8,719 nt of DNA from assembly GCA_016873375.1 (NCBI GenBank), contig VGXJ01000060.1, forward strand, positions 1-8,719, in the 5' to 3' direction. The notes beneath the pieces are model-generated. The model was not told the origin of the DNA. It did no database searches and saw only the letters and a list, made by a program, of their open reading frames with translations. This document shows, in pieces, positions 1 to 5,222 of this stretch. The position numbers and the translations under genes were made by a program. The first letter of the stretch is position 1. Every line of letters starts with the position of its first letter. Origin of the DNA: Phycisphaerae bacterium (lineage in GTDB: Bacteria > Planctomycetota > Phycisphaerae > Phycisphaerales > SM1A02).

Positions 1-134
1 ATGATCGTGCCGGCAGCCTCGTCACCGGCCGACGGATCAGCAGTCGGAGCGGTGTCCTGCGCGTGGGCGATTGCCAGCATGGCGAGGCTCAAGCAGAAGG
101 TGGAGGAGTGCAGGAACGAAGCGCGGATGGCCAT
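1..134 (-). CDS. Exported protein of unknown function, N-terminal part only
   Basis: The first 44 residues of a gene that runs off the left edge. Residues 1-25 form a clear Sec-type signal peptide: a short start with one Arg (MAIRAS), a hydrophobic core (about residues 12-23, FCLSLAMLAIA) and an A-H-A|Q cleavage site after residue 25. The mature part begins with a polar, Asp/Pro/Ala-rich stretch (QDTAPTADPSAGDEAAG), typical of a linker. The start is the ATG read leftward from 134. It is preceded by GAAGGG eight bases away, a fair ribosome binding site. It shares the strand of mgtE, 171 bases downstream of it. In planctomycetes, signal peptide plus acidic linker is seen in many envelope proteins, including some ExbB/TolQ-type proton channels, but too little is visible to choose a family. 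I am fairly sure that it is a real exported protein; its function is unknown. Confidence 0.72.
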   Translation of the reverse strand, partial: MAIRASFLHSSTFCLSLAMLAIAHAQDTAPTADPSAGDEAAGTI

Positions 135-176
135 GTCTGGATCCCTTCGGATGGTCGTTCGGGCGGCGGAAGTGCC

Positions 177-205
177 AAGGTACGGGCGTAAGTGTCCCCC
201 TGCAA
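177..205 (-). promoter_or_regulatory. Candidate sigma70-type promoter of the exported-protein gene
   Basis: Read on the minus strand, TTGCAG (205-200) and TACCTT (182-177) are 17 bases apart. Each matches three of six positions of the -35 and -10 consensus, including the most conserved ones (TTG; TA...T). Transcription would begin near 170 and give a leader of about 36 bases, long enough for the GAAGGG ribosome site. The match is modest and was found by eye. Confidence 0.35.
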
Positions 206-305
206 TAAACGCGGCACTCCGGGCAATGGTTATCGGTTCGAGGATCCGATCGCACCCGCGGAGGGCGGTCAGCCGCAGGGCAGGCGGCCCAACGGCGCAC
301 ACGCC

Positions 306-1760
306 TCAGCCTGCCCCAATCAGGTGCGAAAACACGCTCGCAAGTCCTAGGAAGACAAGGAATGACATCGTGTCGGTCACCATGGTGAGGAAGATCGTGC
401 TTGCTGTCGCCGGGTCGGCACCCATGCGCTTCATGAGCAGCGGCAGCGTGCTGCCGGTCAGGCAGCCGATCATCAGCGTGAACGCCATGCTCAGGGCGAC
501 GACCGCGCCGATCTGCCACGGTCGGCCGAGCGCGAGCTCGATGCCCGCCACCGCGCCGCCCACCAGCACGCCGCAGATGATGCCGTTGACCAGCCCGAGG
601 CTCGTCTCGCGCATGATGTGCGGCAGCGCGCGCCGCGGACGGATCTGGTCGAGCACGATGCCGCGCAGCGTGACTGCCAGGCTCTGCTGGCCCGCATTGC
701 CCGACTGATTGGCGATCAGCGGCATCATCGCCGCAAGCACCGCGAGTTCCTCGATCAAGCCTTGGTACCGAAGGACCACCAGCGCACCGATGCTGCTGGT
801 GAGGAGATTGACGAGCAGCCAGGGGAACCGGCCGCGGAACTTCACGCCCACGCTGGAGTAGACGGCCTCCTCGCGGCCGGCACCCACCATGCGCTGGGCG
901 TCCTCGGTGCCTTCGGCACGAATGATGTCGATCACATCATCGACGGTCACGACGCCAAGCAGGCGATGGTGCTCATCGACGACCGGCAGTGCCGCGTAGC
1001 GGTAGCGCTCGAACTCGCGCGCCACTTCCTCGCGGTCGATGTCGGGCGCAATCGCATCGACGGTGCGCTCGCAGATGTCGGCGATGCGGTCGCTGGGCTT
1101 GGCCACGAGCAGGCGGCGCAGGCTGATGATGCCCTTGAGATGCCCCTTGGCATCGGTGACGAACGCATGCTGCAGGATTTCCGCCCCCTCGTGGCGCCGA
1201 ATCGACTCGGTCGCCTCGGCCACACTCATTGCCTCGCGCACGCTGAAGTGCTGCGTGGTCATCATGCCGCCCGCCGTGTCGGGCGCATAGACCATCAATT
1301 CGCGCAGCCGGCGCGCCTCGCCCGAGGCCATGCTCGCCAGCAGGCGCTCGCGATCGCGTACGGGAAGGGCCTGCAAGAGATCGGTCGCATCGTCGGGAGC
1401 CATCTCCTCGAGGAACTTGCCCGCCAGTGCGGGCTCGTCGTCGATCAGGTCCTGCAACATGCTGACCGCCAGCGGGGTCTGCATGTAGGCGAGGGCCTCG
1501 GCGGCCGCATCGACATCCATCTCGGCGAGCACCTCGACGGCCTCGGTCTCGCGCAGCGACTCAAGCGTGACGGCGGCGTCGGCAGGTTCCTGTGCCTCGA
1601 CCGCTTCAGCGAGCTCGGGCACGTCGATGGAGTGCTGCATGAGCTCCTCCACGCGCAGGTCCTCGGCACTCGGCTCGCCCGGCGCCTCGAGTTCCACGCC
1701 ATCCCCGGCCGGCGTCCCGGTCGTGGGTTCGATCGTGGTCTCGTCATCCCGCTTGGGCAT
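306..1760 (-). CDS. mgtE: Magnesium transporter/channel MgtE
   Basis: A 484-residue inner-membrane Mg2+ channel/transporter of the MgtE family, of normal length. Domains in order: an acidic, poorly conserved tail (1-35); the helical MgtE N domain (about 36-155); a CBS pair (about 160-220, opening with APDTAGGMMTT, and 221-282, with VVDEHHRLLGVVTVDDVIDII); a connecting plug helix (about 283-306); and a membrane domain with five predicted segments (about 311-484). Family signatures are the N-Q-S-G-N-A-G-Q-Q stretch at 351-359 and D-P-A-x-A-S in 449-454. D463 in TM5 (FLTMVTDTMSF) aligns with the pore Asp that binds Mg2+ in Thermus MgtE. In that family the cytosolic N and CBS domains sense Mg2+ and close the pore. 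No Shine-Dalgarno precedes the ATG; TAGCCT lies six bases upstream, which suggests a leaderless mRNA and leaves no room for an M-box riboswitch. It is divergent from the first crotonase gene. Confidence 0.96.
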   Translation of the reverse strand: MPKRDDETTIEPTTGTPAGDGVELEAPGEPSAEDLRVEELMQHSIDVPELAEAVEAQEPADAAVTLESLRETEAVEVLAEMDVDAAAEALAYMQTPLAVSMLQDLIDDEPALAGKFLEEMAPDDATDLLQALPVRDRERLLASMASGEARRLRELMVYAPDTAGGMMTTQHFSVREAMSVAEATESIRRHEGAEILQHAFVTDAKGHLKGIISLRRLLVAKPSDRIADICERTVDAIAPDIDREEVAREFERYRYAALPVVDEHHRLLGVVTVDDVIDIIRAEGTEDAQRMVGAGREEAVYSSVGVKFRGRFPWLLVNLLTSSIGALVVLRYQGLIEELAVLAAMMPLIANQSGNAGQQSLAVTLRGIVLDQIRPRRALPHIMRETSLGLVNGIICGVLVGGAVAGIELALGRPWQIGAVVALSMAFTLMIGCLTGSTLPLLMKRMGADPATASTIFLTMVTDTMSFLVFLGLASVFSHLIGAG

Positions 1761-1766
1761 GGTCGG

Positions 1767-1772
1767 AGGCTA
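1767..1772 (-). promoter_or_regulatory. Candidate -10 element for leaderless mgtE
   Basis: On the minus strand TAGCCT is followed by six bases and then the mgtE ATG. The mRNA would start at or next to the start codon. No -35 hexamer is found at 16-18 bases; a TTGAAC (1801-1796) is 23 bases away, too far for a standard promoter. The region just before the ATG reads CCTCC on the coding strand, the opposite of a Shine-Dalgarno. Confidence 0.4.
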
Positions 1773-1779
1773 CCCGCGT

Positions 1780-1786
1780 GGAGGGG
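1780..1786 (+). promoter_or_regulatory. Shine-Dalgarno deciding the start of the first crotonase
   Basis: GGAGGGG ends seven bases before an in-frame GTG at 1794. The next in-frame start, ATG at 1809, has no good ribosome site at normal distance. This favours the GTG. Confidence 0.5.
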
Positions 1787-1793
1787 CTGCATC

Positions 1794-2588
1794 GTGTTCA
1801 ATGCGGGAATGGATCGGCTCATCACCCATGAGGTGCTCGACGATGGAGCGCTGCACCGGATCACCTTCTGCGACGATGCCCGTCGCAACGCGCTCAGCCG
1901 GGCGATGTTCGATGAACTCGATGCGGCGCTCGCCGCCGCATCAAGCACCATCGCCGGCAGGCAGGCCGCATCGTGCGTGCTGCTTGCCGCGACCGGTCGC
2001 GCGTTCTGCAGTGGCTTTGACCTGGGCGCCTGTGTCGCCGATCCCACGATGATGGGCACCTTCCTTCAGCGGCTCTCCACGGCCGTGCGCATGCTGCGCT
2101 CGATGCCCTGCCCGGTCGTGGCGGCCGTGCAGGGTCCTGCCCTCGCGGGTGGTTGTGCGCTCGTCACGGCCTGCGATGTCGTGATTGCCGGACCGGCCGC
2201 ACGCTTCGCCTACCCCGTGCACCGCATCGGCTTGAGCCCGGCGATCAGCCTTCCCACGCTGCGTGGCCACACTGGCGGCGGTGCGCGCACGGTCGCCCTC
2301 GCGCCGGAGCCGCTCGATGCGGTTGCAGCGCGCGCGCTGGGGCTGGTGCACGAGCTCGTCGATGATCCGGCTGCGCTCGATGCTCGCTCGCTCGCCGTAT
2401 CGCGCCACCTGCTCGCCAAGGGACCGCAGGCCCTAGCCAGCATCAAGCGCTGGATGAATGCACACGATGGTTCATGTGACCTGGCCGCGCTCGATGCCAC
2501 GCTCGCGGCCAGCGTGGCCACGGGTTTGAGCGATGAATCGAGTGCGATGCTCGCAGCCACCTGGGCATCGATGCAGAAGCCACGCTGA
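1794..2588 (+). CDS. Crotonase-fold (enoyl-CoA hydratase/isomerase family) protein lacking both catalytic glutamates
   Basis: 264 residues from GTG 1794, or 259 from ATG 1809; residue numbers here count from the ATG. The crotonase fold is clear: D-x-x-R-x-x-A-L-S at 22-30, FCSGFDLG (66-73) in place of the usual CAGADL, VQGPALAGGCALVTACD (107-123) and the AALGLV-type segment near 174-180. In true enoyl-CoA hydratases two Glu activate water, one after GGGC and one in P-E 20 residues later. Here these are A117 and V137 (FAYPVHRIGL). The oxyanion glycine G114 is kept. The following segment resembles the PAxxxP stretch of methylglutaconyl-CoA hydratase-like proteins rather than the G-T-Q-R-L of ordinary hydratases. 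Hydration by the known mechanism is therefore unlikely; another crotonase reaction, CoA binding or a regulatory role are possible. The gene starts about 33 bases from divergent mgtE and overlaps the next gene by one base (TGATG). Confidence 0.88.
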   Translation: MFNAGMDRLITHEVLDDGALHRITFCDDARRNALSRAMFDELDAALAAASSTIAGRQAASCVLLAATGRAFCSGFDLGACVADPTMMGTFLQRLSTAVRMLRSMPCPVVAAVQGPALAGGCALVTACDVVIAGPAARFAYPVHRIGLSPAISLPTLRGHTGGGARTVALAPEPLDAVAARALGLVHELVDDPAALDARSLAVSRHLLAKGPQALASIKRWMNAHDGSCDLAALDATLAASVATGLSDESSAMLAATWASMQKPR

Positions 2589-3364
2589 TGGACCCGCGGC
2601 TCTATCACCGTCCACGCATCGAATGGTGGCAGCTGCGCCGTCGATGGCGCCGCTGGCGCGATGATCTGCAGCATCACGCCGCGCCGATCCGGCGCAGCCA
2701 TTGGCAGAGCGTGGTCTTGGCATCGATGTGGGGTTCGCTCGTGATCGCCCCCGTCGTGGCAATCGTCGGTCATCTTGCCTTCGGGCGCACCACGATCGAG
2801 CCGCTCAAGGCCCGCTTCCACCGGCTCGAGCATGGTCGCTGGGTCGATGCCAGTGGCCGCGACCTCGACGACCCGACGCAACCTGCGGTGAATCTGGAGC
2901 ATGAGTCATTCATCGAGACAGTCGGATGCACCGTCACCATCGAACGACGACGATCGGGATGGCCCGCGGCGAGCGGTGCATCGGCGACCATCACGACCGC
3001 CTTGACACCCTCGTTTCAACTCGATCCATCAACGGCGCCCTTGCAGGGTCTCGACTTGAATCGTTCGCAGAAGTGGATGCTTGCACACAACAACATCGAC
3101 CTGGCAGGAATCACCGGCAAACGTTCGATCTCGATCGTTGGCTTCGCGGTCAATGCACTGGTCGCCTGGCCAATCGTGTTCGCGCTCGTCTGGCTCGGCG
3201 CGCTCATGAGGCGCGGGGTCCAACTCTTCGTCTGGCGCCGCCGCGCGCGGATCGAGGCCGGGCGCGCCGACCAAGGGCTCTGCCCGGGCTGCGGCCATGT
3301 CATCGACCGCGCAGGCTTCAGCGACCGATGCCCGGAGTGCGGCTACTTCCTGCATCGCCGCTGA
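2588..3364 (+). CDS. Two-pass membrane protein with C-terminal zinc ribbon, unknown function
   Basis: 258 residues; family not recognised. The N-terminus is strongly basic and Trp-rich (about 11-38, RRRWRRWRDD). A first membrane segment lies at about 41-63. A 115-residue polar domain (about 65-180) follows, then a second segment at about 181-207, a basic stretch (RRRARIEAGR) and a C-terminal zinc ribbon with C232-x2-C235 and C248-x2-C251 (CPGCGHVID...CPECGYFLHRR). Positive charge places both ends in the cytoplasm and the middle domain outside. Its ATG shares the A of the upstream TGA (TGATG), so translation is probably coupled to the first crotonase. Short membrane proteins ending in a CPxCG...CPECG ribbon are common in planctomycetes, mostly uncharacterised. 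The next gene starts 28 bases downstream. A real gene is well supported by overlap, hydropathy and the zinc site; no role can be assigned from sequence alone. Confidence 0.85.
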   Translation: MDPRLYHRPRIEWWQLRRRWRRWRDDLQHHAAPIRRSHWQSVVLASMWGSLVIAPVVAIVGHLAFGRTTIEPLKARFHRLEHGRWVDASGRDLDDPTQPAVNLEHESFIETVGCTVTIERRRSGWPAASGASATITTALTPSFQLDPSTAPLQGLDLNRSQKWMLAHNNIDLAGITGKRSISIVGFAVNALVAWPIVFALVWLGALMRRGVQLFVWRRRARIEAGRADQGLCPGCGHVIDRAGFSDRCPECGYFLHRR

Positions 3365-3379
3365 TCGCGTCGCCGCGGC

Positions 3380-3385
3380 TACGCT
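3380..3385 (+). promoter_or_regulatory. Candidate -10 element for a leaderless second crotonase
   Basis: TACGCT is followed by seven bases and then ATG 3393. No Shine-Dalgarno is present, so either a leaderless transcript starts here or translation relies on read-through from the gene 28 bases upstream. No -35 hexamer is apparent. Confidence 0.35.
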
Positions 3386-3392
3386 CTTGGCC

Positions 3393-4139
3393 ATGTCCAC
3401 CCTCGTTTCGCTCGACATCACCGATGGCATCGCCCGCGTCTGCATGCGCCGCCCCGAGGCGCGCAACGCTCTCTCCAGGGACCTCATCACGCAGCTGCGC
3501 TCGACGATCGAAGCGCTGCGGTCGCGCGCGGATGTCCGCGTGGTCATCCTGGAAGGCGACGGCAAGAGCTTCTGCGCCGGCATGGACCTGAAGGCCGTGG
3601 CGACCGATCCGGTCGCGATGGGAGACATGCTGCGAGCGCTTGCCGAAACCAGCTTGGCGATCCGCAAGCTGCCGATGCCCACGATTGCCAAAGTCCAGGG
3701 TGCTGCGATCGGTGGCGGGTGTGGACTGATGGTCGTCTGCGACTTCGGCGTCACGCACCCTGAGGCCAAGGTCGGCTACCCAGAGGTTGACCTGGGGATT
3801 TGCCCCGCGGTCGTCGCGCCCTGGCTTGTCAAGAAGATCGGTGCCGGCCCGGCGCGAGCGATGCTGCTCTTGGGTGGGACCATGAGCGGCGCCGAGGGAT
3901 ACGCCAAGGGCATCGCCAGCCATTGCGTGCCGCTCGATCAACTCGAATCAGCCACGATGGCACTGGCCACCGGGCTGGCCAAGGGCGGACCACTCGCCAT
4001 CCGGGAGACAAAGCGTTGGTTATCGGTTCTGGATGGATCAAACGACGATGCCGCTATCCGGGAGGCTGCGGAGATCAGCGCGAAGATCATCCAGGGCGGC
4101 GAGGCGCAGGAGCGCTTGGCCAAGATGTGGGGCTCATGA
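3393..4139 (+). CDS. Enoyl-CoA hydratase/isomerase family protein, methylglutaconyl-CoA hydratase-like
   Basis: 248 residues, a normal length for a single-domain crotonase. Landmarks: RRPEARNALSR (19-29), the oxyanion motif FCAGMDL (60-66), VQGAAIGGGCGLMVVCD (101-117) and GYPEVDLGICPAVVAPWLV (128-146). Of the two hydratase glutamates only the second is kept (E131); the first position is G111. One Glu plus a P-A-V-x-x-P segment in place of G-T-Q-R-L is the pattern I associate with bacterial LiuC/methylglutaconyl-CoA hydratase-type proteins of leucine breakdown, which suits the leucine dehydrogenase gene downstream. Substrate is an inference. ATG 3393 is chosen because it aligns with the usual crotonase N-terminus; an in-frame ATG at 3297 would run through the upstream zinc ribbon. 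The stop is followed by a less GC-rich gap and a weak terminator-like hairpin. Confidence 0.9.
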   Translation: MSTLVSLDITDGIARVCMRRPEARNALSRDLITQLRSTIEALRSRADVRVVILEGDGKSFCAGMDLKAVATDPVAMGDMLRALAETSLAIRKLPMPTIAKVQGAAIGGGCGLMVVCDFGVTHPEAKVGYPEVDLGICPAVVAPWLVKKIGAGPARAMLLLGGTMSGAEGYAKGIASHCVPLDQLESATMALATGLAKGGPLAIRETKRWLSVLDGSNDDAAIREAAEISAKIIQGGEAQERLAKMWGS

Positions 4140-4142
4140 TTC

Positions 4143-4169
4143 GACGATTCGTGCTCAATCGAGTCTTTT
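4143..4169 (+). terminator. Weak intrinsic terminator-like hairpin after the second crotonase
   Basis: GACGATT (4143-4149) pairs with AATC plus GTC (4157-4165) around a two-base GA bulge, with a seven-base loop, and is followed by TTTT (4166-4169). The stem is short and AT-containing, so it would terminate only part of the transcripts. It begins four bases after the stop codon. Confidence 0.33.
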
Positions 4170-4215
4170 AGAACCAAGATCAATGCAGATCGAGCATACA
4201 TCGAACATAAACCAG

Positions 4216-4221
4216 AAGGAG
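4216..4221 (+). promoter_or_regulatory. Shine-Dalgarno deciding the start of the third crotonase
   Basis: AAGGAG lies eight bases before ATG 4230. An upstream in-frame GTG at 4221 overlaps this site and so is not the start. Confidence 0.7.
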
Positions 4222-4229
4222 TGCCGATC

Positions 4230-5111
4230 ATGTCCACCTCTTCGCTGAACATCACCGAACTTGGCGACGGAATCGTCTCACTTTCGCTGCAGATCAACCC
4301 AGAGAAGCCGCGGGGCGGGGTTGTCGTGCTTGATGCGTGGTTGATCAATCAGATCCATATCGCGATGGATCGCGTCGAATCAATGCACAATCTCAGCGGT
4401 TTCATCCTAGAGAGCGCCTCAGAGCGCGTTTTTGTGGCTGGGGCCGACTTGGCCGAGATCGATGCCATGGATGACGGCGCGCTGCACGGGTACCTCAAGC
4501 GCGCCGCCGATGCGTTTTGGCGCATTGCGGCGCTCCCCTGCCCGAGTGCCGCCATCATCGGCAAGGCTGCGCTCGGCGGTGGTCTTGAGATTGCCATGCA
4601 CTGCGACGGCCTCATCGGGGTTGCCGCAGCCGAGGGTGCCAAGCCGTATCGAATCGGCTTGCCTGAAGCAGGGCTTGGGATCTGCCCGGGGTGGGGCGGA
4701 ACGCAGTGCTTGCCCGCACGCATCGATCCTCTGACCGCCATCAAGGCCACGGCAACGGGCGAGACCTTCGCCAGCAACGCCCTGCCCTCCTGTCTCTTCA
4801 ACGCCGTGGCGCCATCGTCCGAGTCGGCCCATGCCACCGCCGTGGCGTGGTTGCGCAGCCAGCGCAAGCAGCACCCCATCCGCAGCATCCGCGGGGATCA
4901 CGGTTTGGCTCTTCCGGGAGTGGACCAGGCATTGGCTCAGGCTCGGAACGAACTTCCCCAGACCCCGGCGGCGATCGCCGTGTGCGACCTGGTGCAGTGT
5001 GGCCTCGATCATGGCTGGAGCGCTGCGTGCGAGCGCGAGCGCCACACGCTCGTAGGCCTTCGCCACACCCCACAGGCGCGCGAAAGGCTCGCGGCGTTCC
5101 TCAAGAAGTGA
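4230..5111 (+). CDS. Enoyl-CoA hydratase, FadB/FadJ N-domain-like, with both catalytic Glu
   Basis: 293 residues, longer than the usual 255-265. It has the crotonase landmarks: oxyanion motif VFVAGADLAEI (67-77), GKAALGGGLEIAMHCD (111-126) and IGLPEAGLGICPGWGGTQ (142-159). Both hydratase glutamates are present, E120 after GGGL and E146 in P-E, so water addition to 2-enoyl-CoA in beta-oxidation is a sound prediction. The P-G-W-G-G-T-Q stretch resembles the hydratase half of FadB/FadJ, but no hydroxyacyl-CoA dehydrogenase domain follows. The two Glu are 26 residues apart rather than 20, from an Ala/Gly-rich insertion near 130-138. The extra C-terminal length (about 215-293) ends in ARERLAAFLKK, like many crotonase tails. 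It has a strong Shine-Dalgarno and lies after a low-GC gap, so it may begin a new transcript. Exact chain-length specificity is unknown. Confidence 0.9.
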   Translation: MSTSSLNITELGDGIVSLSLQINPEKPRGGVVVLDAWLINQIHIAMDRVESMHNLSGFILESASERVFVAGADLAEIDAMDDGALHGYLKRAADAFWRIAALPCPSAAIIGKAALGGGLEIAMHCDGLIGVAAAEGAKPYRIGLPEAGLGICPGWGGTQCLPARIDPLTAIKATATGETFASNALPSCLFNAVAPSSESAHATAVAWLRSQRKQHPIRSIRGDHGLALPGVDQALAQARNELPQTPAAIAVCDLVQCGLDHGWSAACERERHTLVGLRHTPQARERLAAFLKK

Positions 5112-5125
5112 CGCTGCCGGTCGAT

Positions 5126-5154
5126 TTCCCCGGTCGAACCGACCGCCCTACACT
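5126..5154 (+). promoter_or_regulatory. Candidate promoter of the acyl-CoA dehydrogenase gene
   Basis: TTCCCC (5126-5131), a 17-base spacer and TACACT (5149-5154, four of six matches to TATAAT) lie in the 111-base gap before the gene. Transcription would begin near 5161 and give a leader of about 60 bases, starting with the hairpin at 5165-5188. Confidence 0.38.
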
Positions 5155-5164
5155 TCAACGCCGA

Positions 5165-5188
5165 CGGGCGACTCTGATGGGTCGCCCG
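5165..5188 (+). other. Perfect 8-bp hairpin in the gap before the acyl-CoA dehydrogenase gene
   Basis: CGGGCGAC (5165-5172) and GTCGCCCG (5181-5188) pair completely around an eight-base loop (TCTGATGG). Only a weak T run follows (GTTTCG), so it is a poor intrinsic terminator for the upstream gene. If the promoter at 5126-5154 is real, the hairpin lies at the very 5' end of the mRNA, where such stems often protect transcripts from decay. Confidence 0.5.
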
Positions 5189-5222
5189 CTCCGTTTCGCA
5201 ACCGCAGTACGAGAGGATCCCC

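Noticed and set aside
272..288. Small hairpin (GCCGC, seven-base loop, GCGGC) downstream of mgtE
   Set aside because: Five base pairs and no T run on the minus strand; not enough to call a terminator. I saw no other clear terminator in the 135-305 gap.
618..1793. Long plus-strand open frame opposite mgtE that runs in frame into the first crotonase
   Set aside because: It is the shadow of mgtE. Its translation is His/Asp/Arg/Leu-rich without a domain, and the crotonase homology begins only after about 1809. mgtE on the other strand has full family conservation.
1761..1793. Magnesium-sensing M-box riboswitch before mgtE
   Set aside because: The gap is far too short, and the likely transcript start is at the ATG.
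3297..3392. Upstream in-frame ATG for the second crotonase
   Set aside because: It would overlap the zinc-ribbon end of the upstream gene, and the extra residues do not match the crotonase N-terminus.
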